Below are positions 32,498 to 44,893 of a stretch of DNA of 64,000 nt, piece after piece. The DNA lies in contig CANJKZ010000011.1 in assembly GCA_947471745.1 (NCBI GenBank), positions 434,001 through 498,000 on the forward strand, written 5' to 3'. The notes beneath the pieces were generated by a model. The model searched no databases. It saw only the letters and a program-made list of their open reading frames with translations, and was not told where the DNA came from. Every line of letters starts with the position of its first letter. Position 1 is the stretch's first letter. A program made the translations under genes and the position numbers. This DNA comes from Closterium sp. Naga37s-1. Its lineage: Eukaryota > Streptophyta > Zygnematophyceae > Desmidiales > Closteriaceae.

Positions 32498-35400
32498 ATG
32501 GCTAGCCATACTGTTCTCACCTTTGATGCTGAGGGGCGTGCAGTTGACTTTGATGTGTGGGTTGACGACCTGCAGCTCTTTCTTCAGTGTGACTCTAGGG
32601 ATGGGGTATCCCTTTTCGATCACACGTCCGGTGTCTCTACTGCTCCTGCTGCCACTGCTGACAGTACGGTTCGCTCGCAGTGGACCACTCGTGACGCTGT
32701 TGCTCGCCTTGCTGTTCGTAGTCACATGCCCCCTGCTGAGCGTGCACATTTTGGCCAGTACAAGACTGCTTCGTCTTTCTACGACGCTGTAGTTGCGCGC
32801 TACTCCTCCCCTGCCACTGCTGCCCTCAGCCGCCTCATGCTGCCGTACCTGTTCCTGACCTTGCCGCCTTTGCCACAGTCGCTGACCTCATTACTCACCT
32901 CCGCACTAGTGACGCCTGCTACCGCGCTGCCCTTCCCACTGAGTTCTGTGCCAAGAACCCCCCCCCCATGTACATCACCCTTTACTATCTAGTCACCCGC
33001 CTCCCTGACTCCCTTGCTTCAGTCAGGGACCACTTTCTCTCCCTTTGCCCCACCGAGCTCACTGTGGACCTGCTAGAGGAGCGCCTCACTGCAGCTGAGA
33101 AGAGTATCTTAGCTGTAGGTGCTTCTCGCAGCGACCGTCGCACCCCTTTCTTTGAGGGGTGTTCCCCTGTCCCCCTTCTCCCCTCTGTTGCTTCTGCTGC
33201 TGTCGACCCGTTGGCACTGAGGAGGTCAGGGCTGCGTCTGATCCTATTGGGAGGCGTTGCAACAGCAAGGGCAAGGGGAGCAAGGGTGGTGGAGGGGACG
33301 GTGGGGGCGGCGGTGGAGGCGGTGGAGGAGCCGGAGGGGGTGGCGGTGGAGGTAGGGGTGGTGCCGGGAGTGGGGGCTTCAGTGGTGGCGGTGGAGGTGG
33401 TGGAGGCAGCGGCAGTGGTGGTGGAGGCAGCGGCAGCGGTGGTGGAGGTGGCGGCGGTGGTGGTGCTGGTCGAGGTGCAGCCACGCAGCGTGGAGCCTTC
33501 ATTGGTAGTCAGCGCCAGCAGCAGCCGCGTTCCCGTGAGACCCCGTCGGCCCAGCAGCTTCGTGAGTGGTACGCTGGGCGTGGGAGGTCTGGGGGTGCTG
33601 GTCCCTGCACTTACATTCTTCGCACCGGCGGGCGTCGTGGGGAGACGTGCGGGCTGCCACACACTGCGCAGCGCTGCTTCGGTCGCCTGACTGACGCCTG
33701 GCGCGCCCAGTTTCCTGACGCTGTTGAGCTCCCTTGCTGGGGTGATCTGCTTAGGCAGAATGTTGTTATCTTTGATCTTGATTTCGATGCTATCCTTGCT
33801 GCCATGTATGCTGTGACTGATAGTGCTGAGGGTGACTGTTACCTGTGTGTTCCGCCCGACCCGGGCATTGGGGCTGCTGCTCTAGGTGCTAGTGCGTCTG
33901 CTGCTCCAGGTACTGGTGAGTCTGCTGCTCCAGGTGCTGGTGAGTTTGCTCTCTCTGGTACTGCACCTACTGAGGCCTTGCACACTTTCACACTTGACTC
34001 TGGTGCTTCGCGCTCTTTCTTTCGCGACAGCACCACACTCATGCCGCTCAGTCGGCCTGTCGCAGTCTCCCTTGCTGACCCCTCTGGGGGCCCAGTCCTT
34101 GCGCACTCTTCCACGGTTCTACCGTGTCCTGCGGCCCCGTCGGGCTTGCTGTCGGGACTCCACCTCCCCTCGTTCTCTACGAACCTAGTGAGTGGAGCTG
34201 ACCTCCAGGACACGTGGGTTGACCAGTTCACCCCTGGAGGTCAGCGTGTGACCCACTGCACTTGCTCTCGGACAGGCCGCCACCTGGCCACGTTCACCCG
34301 TCGGCCTGGGTCAAGTCTGTACACACTGACTACTGCGTCTCCTCCGGTCACTGCGTCTGGTCAGGTAGCCGCGTCTAGTCAGGTGTTTGCTGCCGCGTCC
34401 AGGTCTAGTCCAGCGTCTGCCCCCTACTCGTGTCGTCCTCTGTCGCACGAGACTCTCCTTTGGCACCACCGCCTTGGTCACCCCTCCCTGCCTCGTCTTC
34501 GAGGTATGGCCTCCCGTACCCTTGTCTCGGGTCTCCCTCGGTGCCTCCCTCCCCTTCCTCCGGGGCCTGCCCCTACCTGTGTTCCTTGTGTCGAGGGCCG
34601 GCAGCGCGCCGCTCCTCACTCCTCCACGTTCCCTCCGACAGAGGCTCCCCTGCAAACTCTTCACATGGACGTGTGGGGCCCAGCCCGCGTCCGTGGACAG
34701 GGTCACGAGCGTTAATTCCTGCTGGTCGTTGACGACTACTCGTGTTACACCACAGTCTTCCCCTTGCGCAGCAAGGGTGAGGTCACTGAGGTGTTGATCG
34801 ACTGGATCCGCGGTGCCCGTCGCCAGCTCAGCGAGAGTTTCGACTCGGACCTTCCTATTCTGCGTCTGCACTCAGACAGAGGTGGTGAGTTTTCCTCCGA
34901 CCTTCTGAGGGCCTTCTGTCGTGCGGAGGGCATCCGCCAGACGTTCACGCTTCCGGCCTCCCCACAGCAAAATGGGATTGCTGAGCGCCGCATTGGCATG
35001 GTCATGCACGTCGCTCGTACGTCCATGATCCATGCGGGTGCTCCCCATTTTCTGTGGCCGTTCGCGGTTCAGTACGCTGCGCATCAGATCAACCTTCATC
35101 CTCGTGTCTCCTTGCCGGAGACCACACCTACTCTGCGGTGGACGGGGAAGGTTGGCGATGCGTCCGCGTTCCGTGTCTGGGGATCTCGAGCTTTTGTTTG
35201 CGATACTTCAGCGTACAAGCTGTCCTCCCCTGCCGTTCCCTGCGTCTTCCTTGGCTTTCCCCCTGACGCACCCAGGTGGCAGTTCTACCACCCCACCTCG
35301 CGTCGTGTTCTGTCCTCTCAGGACGTCACGTTTGAGGAGTCGGTGTCTTACTACCGTCTCTTTCCCTACCGCACTGCCTCTCTCCCCCCCCCCGCCTCTC

Positions 35401-38186
35401 TTCCTCGCACCAGGTACTCCTCCGGTAGACCCCCTCCCCCCTCAGGGTCCTGCCCCCTCAGGTGTGTCCCAGGTAGACCCTGGCGAGCCGGTCGAGGTAG
35501 CTTTCGACTCAGGTGCTGCTAGGGGTGCTGAGCCTGCAGGTGCGGGGACTGGGGGTGCTGAGCCTGAGCGTGTGGAGCCTCGGGGTGCTGAGCCTGGGGG
35601 TGCTGAGTCTGGGAGTGCTGAGCTCGGGGGTGCTGAGCCTGAGCGTGTGGAGCCTGAGGGTGCTGAGCCTGGGGGTACTGCGTCTGCTGGTGCTGAGCCT
35701 GAGCGTGTTGAGTCTGGAGGTCCTCCGGGTGTCCAGTCGCGGCGGGAGCACCTCTCTCCGCAGCAGCTTCGTGAGTGGTACACTCGGCGCTGTCGCCGTG
35801 CTGCTGGTGCTGCTGGTGCTGCTGTTGCTGCGGGTACTGGTGCTGTCTCTGCTGTTTCTGGAGGCACTGCACGGCCGCGGCCGTACTACGTTCCGCTCCT
35901 TCAGCAGGTTCTTGGTCTCCCGCCTTCTCCTGGTCCTACTCCTCCTTTTCTGAGTCCACCGCCTGTCCAGTCACAGTCGCAGTTACAGCCGGCCTCTCCA
36001 CCGCTTGGTCCTTCTCCTTACTCTGGACCGACTAGAGGTCTTACGGAGCGTCGTGAGCCTGAGTCTCGTCCTGTGTTGCCTGAGTCTCGTCCTGCGTCAC
36101 CTGAGTCTCGTTCTGTGTCGCCTGTCCGCACTGCTCGCGCTGATCGTCGTGTTTCGCGTCCGCGTCCTCCTCCTGTCCCTGGCACTCACTCCATGACACT
36201 GCGTCCTTCCACTGCTCCACAGCGTGTCCCTCTGCCGTCTTCTCCTGCGTCCTCTCTTCCTGACGGTCCGGACCCGGAGTCTGACTCCCTTCGTGCTGCT
36301 AGTCCTGCTGTCACGCGTTTTCTGGCCACTGCTGTCACTGACCCTTTGTTTGAGTCCACCGCTGCATCTGCTCTCGTTGCTGAGCTTGTTGACTTTGCTG
36401 CAGCCTGTCGCCTAGACTACGCCACTGCTCTTGTTGCTGAGTCTGCGTCTGCGTCTGTCTGTCCTCTGTCTGTCGGGGGTTGAGTGTGCTCTTGGCACGG
36501 ACGTTCTTGAGGACAGACAGGAGGAGTTTGAGTTCTTTGCCGCTGCTGTACCTCATCTCGTGTCCATGCTGCTTGCCCCTGAGGGAGACCCGGATGCACC
36601 AGACATCCCGACCCTGCGCTCTTACGCAGAGGCGATAGAGGGTCCCTACTCCTCTCAGTGGCAAGCAGCCATGGACGCCGAGATGGCTTCCTAGAAGTCC
36701 ACAGTCACCTACGTCGACGAGGTTCCCCCGCCTGGGGCGAACATCGTCAGTGGCATGTGGATCATTCAGGGTGAAGCGGCCGCCGGGTTCTCCGCCTGTC
36801 TTCAAGGCACGTTACGTTGCACGTGGCTTTAGTCAGCGACAGGGAGTTGACTTCTTCCAGACCTTCTCCCCTACCCCGAAGATGACCACTCTTCGGGTAC
36901 TGCTGCAAGTCGCCGCTCAGCGTGACTACGAGCTCCACTCGCTTGACTTCAGCACAGCCTTCCTACAGGGCAGCCTGCACGAGGAGATCTGGCTGCGCCG
37001 CCCACCTGGCTTCACTGGGTCATTTCCTGCAGGTACCCAGTGGAGCCTCTGGCGGCTAGTCTATGGTCTCCGCCAGGCACCCCGTGAGTGGCACGACACA
37101 CTGAGGATGACTCTTGCTGCTCTTGGTTTTGCTCCTTCCACTGCTGATCTGTCGCTGTTTTTACGGACTGACTCCACTCTGCCTCCGTTCTACGTTCTCG
37201 TGTACATAGACGACTTGGTCTTTGCTACTGCTGACACTGAGGCACTCGCCCACGTGAAGTCCGAGCTGCAGAAGAGACACACGTGCACAGACCTGGGTGA
37301 GCTGACAAGCTATCTTGGCTTGCGGATCACCCGGGACAGAGCACAGCGCACCATTACCTTGATTCAGTCACACATGGTGCAGCAGGTCCTTCAACGCTTC
37401 GGCTTCACGTACTCCTAGCCACAGTCCACTCCTCTGCCTACCGGACACTCGCTCTCAGCTCCACCTTCGGACGAGTCCGTAGAGCCGAGTGGCCTGTATC
37501 CAGAGCTTGTGGGCTGCCTCATGTACCTGATGACTTGCACACGACCTAACCTCGCATACCCTTTGAGCCTTCTGGCTCGCTCCGTGGCTCCCGGTAGGCA
37601 CCGAAAGGTGCACTGGGATGCTGCGAAGAGGATGTTGCGCTACTTGTGCAGTACGTCGGGCATGGGGCTCGTGCTTGGAGGACGGGCTCGAGTTGTCCTC
37701 ACTGGTCACGCAGACGCTTCCTGGGTTGACGACTTGGCTACGCAGCGGTCATCACAGGGTTACACCTTCAGCCTTGGCTCCGGTTCTGTCTCTTGGCGGT
37801 CTACCCACTCGTCTTCTGTTCTCAGCTCCAGTTGTGAGGCTGAGATCTACGCTGGGGCCATGGCTGCACAGGAGTTACGCTGGCTCACCTACCTGCTGAC
37901 CGACTTGGGAGAGGCGCCTCGTTCTCCTCCAGTTCTGTACGTCGACAACAAGGCCATGCTTGCCTTGTGTCAGGAGCACAGACTGGAGCACAGAATGAAA
38001 AACATTGCTCTGCGCTACTTCCTTGCTCGAGAGTTGCAGCACCGTGGTCAGCTTCGTCTTTCTTACGTGGCCTCTCGGGCCAACACTGCTGATGTTTTCA
38101 CCAAGGCACTTCAGCCTTGTGATCATCAGCATTTCTGTACTGTTCTATGCCTTATACCTACTGTGCCTCACTTGCTTACTTCTTGA
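32498..38186 (+). pseudogene. Copia-S Gag-Pol (S8), multiple lesions
   Basis: Gag starts at ATG 32498 (MASHTVLTFDAEG). Lesions in order: a 1-bp deletion near 32855 (LPYLF then out of frame); a 10-C run that is itself in frame before MYIT at 32968; a net 4-bp deletion near 33205; TAA 34713-34715 (TAC in S7); a frame change at a C run near 35390; a 1-bp insertion near 36480; TAG near 36692 (TGG in sisters); a 1-bp insertion near 36765; and TAG 37416-37418. Recognisable domains: Gly-rich tract about 33290-33470, zinc segment C-x13-C-x3-H-x4-C near 33606, protease LDSGASRSFFRDS near 33993, integrase LHSDRGGEF near 34869, linker repeat 35510-35735, RT IDDLVFATAD near 37207 (first Y/V pair altered) and RNase H 37509-38186. 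Confidence 0.88.
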
Positions 38187-38415
38187 CTCTGCTTGTACTG
38201 TACTCTATATACATATACCTGCATGCTTACACTTGCTAGGTTGTGTTCACTGTATTGTTTGTTCTCCTTTATATAACTCTGCATGTGAACTGGCCTTGTG
38301 GCCATTTGCTTGTGCTCAGACTGCGTGGTGACTTTGTGATCCACCCTGAGCTTGCTTTGCCTTTCTTGACTGGTCTTGTGACCTCTTGTTCTCCCCCACT
38401 TTGCCTATGGGGGTG

Positions 38416-38546
38416 TGTCAAACTTATATGCTATAGTCTATCTAGGCTGTAGTGGGGTAGTTCATATAGGGTACAACACTTTTAGGTTTCCTACTTGTAC
38501 CCACCTGCTTGCTAGTTCAGTCATTCATTCGTTCCATATTCTAACA
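38416..38546 (+). repeat. 3' LTR of S8 (131 bp)
   Basis: tgtcaaacttatatgctat ... cgttccatattctaaca. It is followed by aaggg and resumed S7 gag. Confidence 0.93.
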
Positions 38547-38551
38547 AAGGG

Positions 38552-41500
38552 TGGTGGAGGGGACGGTGGGGGCGGCGGTGGAGGTGGTGGAGGAGGCGGA
38601 GGGGGTGGCGGTGGAGGTGGGGGTGGTGGCGGGAGTGGGGGCTTCGGTGGCGGCCGTGGGGGTGGTGGAGGCAGCAGAAGCGGCAGTGGAGGCAGCGGCA
38701 GAGGCAGTGGAGGCAGCGGCAGCGGTGGTGGAGGTGGCGGCGGCGGTGGTGCTGATCGAGGTGGAGCCGCGCAGCGTGGAGGCTTTGGTGGTAGCCAGCG
38801 CCAGCAGCAGCCGCGTTCCCGTGAGACCCCGTCGGCCCAGCAGCTTCGTGAGTGGTACGCTGGGCGTGGGAGGTCTGGGGGTGTTGGTCCTTGCACTTAC
38901 GTTCTTCGCACCGGCGGGCGCCGTGGGGAGACGTGCGGGCTGCCACACACTGCACAGCACTGCTTCGGTTGCCTGGCTGACGCCTGGCGCGCCCACTTTC
39001 CTGGCGCTGTTGAGCTCCCTCGCTGGGGTGATCTCCTTAGGCAGAATGTTGCTATCTTTGATCTTGATTTCAATGCTATCCTTGCTGCCATGTATGTTGT
39101 GACTGATAGTGCTGAGGGTGACTGCTACCTGTGTGTTCCCCCTGACCCGGACATTGAGGCTGCTGCTCTAGGTGCTAGTGCGTCTGCTGCTCCAGGTACT
39201 GGGGAGTCTGCTGCTCCAGGTGCTGGTGAGTCTGCTCTCTTTGGTACTGCACCTACTGAGGCCTTGCACACTTTCACACTTGACTCTGGTGCTTCGCGCT
39301 CCTTCTTTCGCGACAGCACCACACTCACGCCGCTCAGTCGGCCTGTCGCAGTCTCCCTTGCTGACCCCTCTGGGGGCCCAGTCCTTGCGCACTCTTCCAC
39401 GGTTCTACCGTGTCCTGCGGCCCCGTGGGGCTTGCTGTCGGGACTCCACCTCCCCTCGTTCTCTACGAACCTGGTGAGTGGAGCTGACCTCCAGGACGCG
39501 TTGGTTGACCAGTTCACCCTTGGAGGTCAGCGTGTGACCCACTGCACTTGCTCTCGGACGGGCCGCCACCTGGCCACGTTCACCCGTCGGCCTGGGTCGA
39601 GTCTGTATACACTGACTACTGCGTCTCCTCCGGTTACTGCGTCTGGTCAGGTAGCCGCGTCTGGTCAAGTGTTTTCTGCCGCGTCCAGGTCTAGTCCAGC
39701 GTCGCCCCCCTGCTCGTGTCGTCCTCTGTCGCACGAGACTCTCCTTTGGCACCACCGCCTTGGTCACCCCTCCCTGCCTTGTCTTCGAGGTATGGCCTCC
39801 CGTACCCTTGTCGCTGGTCTCCCCCGGTCCCTCCCTCCCCTTCCTCCGGGGCCTGCCCCTACCTGTGTTCCTTGTGTCGAGGGCCGGCAGCGCGCCGCTC
39901 CTCACTCCTCCGAGTTCCCTCCGAACGAGGCTCCCCTGCAGACTCTTCACATGGACGTGTGGGGCCCAGCCCGCGTCCGTGGACAGGGTCACGAGCGTTA
40001 CTTCCTGCTGGTCGTTGACGACTACTCGCGTTACACCACAGTCTTCCCCTTGCGCAGCAAGGGTGAGGTCACTGAGGTGTTGATCGACTGGATCCGCGGT
40101 ACCCGTCGCCAGCTCAGCGAGAGTTTCGGCTCGGACCTTCCTGTTCTGCGTCTGCACTCAGACAGAGGTGGTGGATTTTCCTCCGACCTTCTGAGGGCCT
40201 TCTGGCGTGGGGAGGGCATCCACCAGACGTTCACGCTTCCGGCCTCCCCACAGCAAAATGGGATTGCTGAGTGCCGCATTGGCATGGTCATAGACGTCGC
40301 TCGTACGTCCATGATCCATGCGGGTGCTCCCCATTTTCTGTGGCCGTTCGCGGTTCAGTACGCTGCGCATCAGATCAACCTTCAGCCTCGTGTCTCCTTG
40401 CTGGAGACCACACCTACTCAGCGGTGGACGGGGAAGGTTGGCGATGCGTCTGTGTTCTGTGTCTGGGGATCTCGAGCTTTTGTCCGCGATACTTCCGCGG
40501 ACAAGCTGTCCTCCCGTGCCGTTCCCTGCGTCTTCCTTGGCTTCCCCCCTGACGCACTTGGGTGGCAGTTTTACCACCCCACCTCGCGTCGTGTTCTGTC
40601 CTCTCAGGACGTCACGTTTGACGAGTCAGTATCTTACTACCGTCTCTTTCCCTACTGCACTCCCTCTCTCCCCCCCCCCCCGCCACTCTTCCTCACACCA
40701 GTTGCTCCTCCGGTAGACCCCCTCCCCCCTCAGGGTCCTGCCCCCTCAGGTGTGTCCCAGGTAGACCCTGTCGAGCCTGTCAAGGTAGCTGTCGACTCAG
40801 GTGCTGCTAGGGGTGCTAAGCCTGCGGGTGCAGGGATTGGGGGTGTTGAGCCTGGGGTTGCTATGTCTGAGGGTGCGGAGCCTTGGGGTGCTGAGCCTGG
40901 GGGTGCTGAGTCTGGGAGTGCTGAGCCTGGGGGTGCTGAGCCGGAGCGTGCTGAGTCTGGAGGTCCTCCGGGTGTCCCGTCACGGCGGGAGCCCCTCTCT
41001 CCGCAGCAGCTTCGTGAGTGGTACGCTCGGCGCTGTTGCCGTGCTGCTAGTGCTGGAGCTGCTGGAGGTGCTTCTGGAGCTGCTGGAGGTGCTTCTGGAG
41101 CTGGGGCTGCTGGAGGTGCTGCTGGTGCTGGAGCTGCTGGAGGTGCTTCTGGAGCTGCTGGAGGTGCTGCTGGTGCTGGAGCTGCTGGTGCTGGAGGTAC
41201 TGGCACTGTTGGAGGTCCTGCTGGTGTTGGAGCTGCTGGGGGTACTGGAGTAGCCGGTCCCGGAGGTGCTCGTACTGGAGGTACTGGAGCTGCTGGGGCT
41301 GGTGGTGCTGCAGGAGTTGGAGCTGCAGGTGCTGGAGCTGTTGCTACTGGAGGTGCTTCTGGAGCTGGAGCTGTTGGAGGTACTGGAGCTGGTGGTGCTG
41401 CGGGAGTTGTAGCTGGAGACCCTAGAGGTGAGGGTACTGGTGCTGTCTGTGCTATTTCTGGAGGCGCTGCACGGCCGCGGCCATACTACGTTCCGCTCCT

Positions 41501-43784
41501 TCAGCTGGTTCTTGGTCTCCCGCCTTCTACTGGTCCTACTCCTCCTTTACTGAGTCCACCGCCTGTCCAGTCACAGTCGCAGATACAGCCGGCCTCTCCA
41601 CTGCCTGGTCCTTCTCCTTACTCTGGACCGACTAGAGGTCTTACAGAGCGTCGTGAGCCTGAGTCTCGTCCAGTGTCGCCAGAGTCTCGTCCTGCATCAC
41701 CTGAGTCTCGTCCTGAGTCGCCGGTCCGCGCTGTTCGCACTGGTCGTCGTGTTCCGAGTCCGCGTACTCCTCCTGTCCCCGGCACTCACTCTATGACTCT
41801 GCGTCCTTCCACTGCTCCACAGCGTGTCCCTCTGCCGTCTCCTCCTGCGTCCTCTCTTCCTGACGATCCGGACCCGGAGTCTGACTCCCTTCGTGCTGCT
41901 AGTCCTATTGTCACGCATTTTCTGGCCACCGCTGTCACTGACCCTTTGTTTGAGTCCACTGCTGCGTCTGCTCTCGTTGCTGAGCTTGTTGACTTTGCTG
42001 CAGCCTGTCGTCTAGACTACGCCACTAGTCTTATTGCTGACTCTGCGTCTGCGTCTGTCTGTCCTCCGTCCGTCAGGGGTGAATGTGCTCTTGGCACGGA
42101 CGTCCTTGAGGACAGACAGGAGGAGTTTGAGTGCTTTGCCGCTGCTGTACCTCATCTCGTGTCCATGCTGTTTGCCCTTGAGGGAGACCCGGATGCACCA
42201 AACATTCCGAACCCGCGCTCTTACGCAGAGGCGATAGAGGGTCCCTACTCCTCTCAGTGGCAGGCAGCCATGGACGCCGAGATGGCTTCCAGGAAGTCCA
42301 CAGGCACCTACGTCGACGAGGTTCCCCCGCCTGGGGCGAACATCGTCAGTGGCATGTGGATCTTCAGGGTGAAGCGGCCGCCGGGTTCTCCGCCTGTCTT
42401 CAAGGCGTGTTACGTTGCACGAGGCTTCAGTCAGCGACAGCGAGTTGACTTCTTCCATACCTTCTCCCCTACCTCGAAGATGACCACTCTTCGGGTGCTG
42501 CTGCACGTTGCCGCTCAGCGTGACTACGAGTTACACTCGCTTGTCTTCAGCACAGCCTTCCTACAGGGCAGCCTGCACGAGGAGATCTGGTTGCATCGCC
42601 CACCTGGCTTCACTGGGTCGTTTCCTGTTGGTACCCAGTGGAGCCTCCGGTGGCCAGTCTACGGTCTCCGCCAGGCACCCCGTGAGTGGCACGACACACT
42701 GAGGACGACTTTTGCTGCTCTTGGTTTTGCTCCTTCCACTGCTGACCCGTCGCTGTTTCTACGCACTGACACCACTCTGCCGCCGTTCTACGTTCTCGTG
42801 TACGTAGACGACTTGGTCTTTGCTACTGCTGACACTGAGGCACTCGCCCACGTGAAGTCGGAGCTGTAGAAGAGACACACGTGCACAGACTTGGGTGAGC
42901 TGACAAGCTATCTTGGCTTGCGGATCACCCGGGACAGAGCACAGCGCACCATTACCTTGACTCAGTCACACATGGTGCAGCAGGTCCTTCAGCGCTTCGG
43001 CTTCACGTACTCCTCGCCACAGTCCACTCCTCTGCCTACCGGTCACTCGCTCTCAGCTCCACCTTCGGACGAGTACGTAGAGCCGAGTGGCCCATAGCCA
43101 GAGCTTGTGGGCTGCCTCATGTACCTGATGACTTGCACACGACCTGACCTCGCGTACCCTCTGAGCCTTCTGGCTCGCTACGTGGCTCCCGGTATGGACC
43201 GAAAGGTGCACTGGGATGCTGCGAAGAGGGTGTTGCGCTACTTGTGCAGTACGTCGGGCATGGGGCTCGTGCTTGGAGGATGGGCTCGAGTTGTCCTCAC
43301 TGGTCACGCAGACGCTTCCTGGGTTGACGACTTGGCCACGCAGCGGTCGTCACAGGGTTACACCTTCAGCCTTGGCTCCGGTTCTGTCTCTTGGCGGTCT
43401 ACCTGCTCGTCTTCTGTTCTCAGCTCCAGTTGTGAGGCTGAGATCTACACTGGGGCCATGGCTGCACAGGAGTTACGCTGGCTCACCTACCTGCTGACCG
43501 ACTTGGGAGAGGCGCCTCGTTCTCCTCCAGTTCTGTACGTCGACAACAAGGATATGCTTGCCTTGTGTCAGGAGCACAGACTAGAGCACAGAACGAAGCA
43601 CATTGCTCTGTGCTACTTCCTTGCTCGAGAGTTGCAACAGCGTGGTCAGCTTCGTCTTGCTTACGTGGCCTGTCGGGCCAACACTGCTGATGTTTTCACC
43701 AAGGCACTTCAGCCTTGTGATCATCAGCGTTTCTGTATTGTTCTAGGCCTTGTACCTACTGTGCCTCACTTGCTTACTTCTTGA
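38552..43784 (+). pseudogene. Copia-S Gag-Pol, main part (S7), two in-frame stops
   Basis: Continues the S7 frame after S8. Order: Gly-rich tract (38552-38760); zinc segment C-x13-C-x3-H-x4-C near 38894; protease LDSGASRSFFRDS near 39279; pre-integrase LLWHHRLGHPSL near 39745 with CVPC; integrase VVDDYSRYTTVFPL near 40012 and LHSDRGGGF near 40155 (a Gly where sisters have Glu); Pro-rich segment; repeat linker about 40800-41420; RT YVDDLVFATAD near 42801; RNase H TGHADASWVDD near 43300 to TGA 43782-43784. Only TAG 42867-42869 (CAG in sisters) and TAG 43095-43097 break the frame. It is nonetheless the least damaged Copia-S polyprotein of the window. Confidence 0.92.
40800..41430 (+). repeat. 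Repeat-coded linker in S7 pol
   Basis: First a Gly-Ala-Glu-Pro-type array, then a long run of gctggaggtgcttctggagc units encoding Gly-Ala-rich sequence. It is the longest version of this linker among the copies seen. Confidence 0.85.
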
Positions 43785-44013
43785 CTCTTCTTGTACTGTG
43801 ATCTCTATACATATACCTGCATGCTTACACTTGCTAGGTTGTGTTCACTGTATTGCTTGTTCTCCTTTATATAACTCTGCATGTGAACTGGCCTTGTGGC
43901 CATTTGCTTGTGCTCAGACTGCGTGGTGACTTTGTGATCCACCCTGAGCTTGCTTTGCCTTTCTTGACTGGTCTTGTGACCTCTTGTTCTCCCCCACTTT
44001 GCCTATGGGGGTG

Positions 44014-44143
44014 TGTCAAACTTATATGCTATAGTCTGTTTAGGCTGTAGTGGGGTAGCTCATATAGGGTACAACACTTTAGGTTTCTTACTTGTACCCA
44101 CCTGCTTGCTAGTTCAGTCATTCATTCGTTCACTATTCTAACA
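44014..44143 (+). repeat. 3' LTR of S7 (130 bp)
   Basis: Matches 23665-23794 except at two visible bases (ttcct/ttctt and cttct/ctgct). The second cgcac follows. Confidence 0.94.
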
Positions 44144-44148
44144 CGCAC

Positions 44149-44640
44149 ATCCCACCGTGGACGTGCCCAGGCTTATGCCCCTTGAGTGCAGCACGGCGAC
44201 CCATTAGCCATGCATGGCTCGTGGCACGTCGGACACTGCGCCGCCGCAGGAGAACACATGCATAGCAGCACAAGCATAGGGGGTTGCGTGAAGCGCGGCA
44301 AAATCGGAGTCGCTCACGACCATAGCCCTCCGTGACCTTGCGCTGGTGCTCATTCCCTTGTCCGTTCCTGCGTTCCTTCCTGCTCTCTCTTGCACTTAGA
44401 ATTTTCCGCTCCCTAGCTATCTTCATGAGTGTGGGTTACTCGTGTGCCGACCAATCGATCACGTCGGCACCGGTAGCATCTATCTATCATACACTACACA
44501 GGTCGGTGTTTAGGCAACCGAACGGTCAGAACGCGTCGACGTCGACGTCAGATGTTTTAGGGCAGCACCTCGGCATAGTATCAACAGCTCTACCGACCAA
44601 GCAAGACGGGACGAAAGAAACTAACTAGGTCGGCGACGCA
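44149..44640. other. Upstream region of the recombinase locus
   Basis: No convincing protein. It contains several gtcgg/gccga words, a cgtcgacgtcgacgtc run near 44537, and an aaactaactag stretch at 44618-44628 that looks like a branch point plus 3' splice site. A 5' untranslated exon is therefore possible. Confidence 0.5.
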
Positions 44641-44790
44641 TGGCCAGAGGACGGCCTAGAGCCCAACAGCCGCAACCCATCCCACCCCCTGCCGACCCTG
44701 TAGACGCCGACATCAAAGCGCAGCTGGAACGCCTCGAGCTCACCGCTGAGTTAGAAGCACTTGAGAGAGAATCCGACGAAGACGCCTGAG
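44641..44790 (+). CDS. Small ORF of 49 residues upstream of the recombinase
   Basis: ATG 44641 to TGA 44788-44790. It begins MARGRPRAQQPQPIPPPADP and ends in an acidic stretch, LERESDEDA. The region is low-complexity and of unknown function. It could be a 5' coding exon of the recombinase gene whose link I cannot see, because the TGA is in frame and no GT donor precedes it. It could also be an upstream ORF or chance. Confidence 0.3.
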
Positions 44791-44893
44791 AAACTCATCG
44801 GGTGTACACCGCACCCGCGACACAGTACCGTCTCTGGTGGTCCATCCTTTACCTCGAACACGGTCGACGGTATAGCAAACTACGAGCGGCCGC

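Larger units (their letters stand above)
31957..38546 (+). mobile_element. Copia-S copy S8, nested in S7 gag
   Basis: Flanked by the duplication aaggg (31952-31956 and 38547-38551). Skipping it restores the S7 lysine/glycine-rich gag sequence in phase. Its 3' LTR is complete, but of the 5' LTR only about 28 bp survive. Several indels and stops make it defective. Confidence 0.92.
23665..44143 (+). mobile_element. Copia-S copy S7, complete, carrying nested Copia-B and S8
   Basis: LTRs 23665-23794 and 44014-44143 with a perfect duplication cgcac (23660-23664 and 44144-44148). Removing Copia-B (24411-30911) and S8 (31957-38546) leaves an element of about 7.4 kb in the order LTR, primer site, GC-rich leader, gag, protease, integrase, RT, RNase H, LTR. 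I see two mismatches between its LTRs. Its insertion split the DNA to the left of the recombinase gene. Confidence 0.94.
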
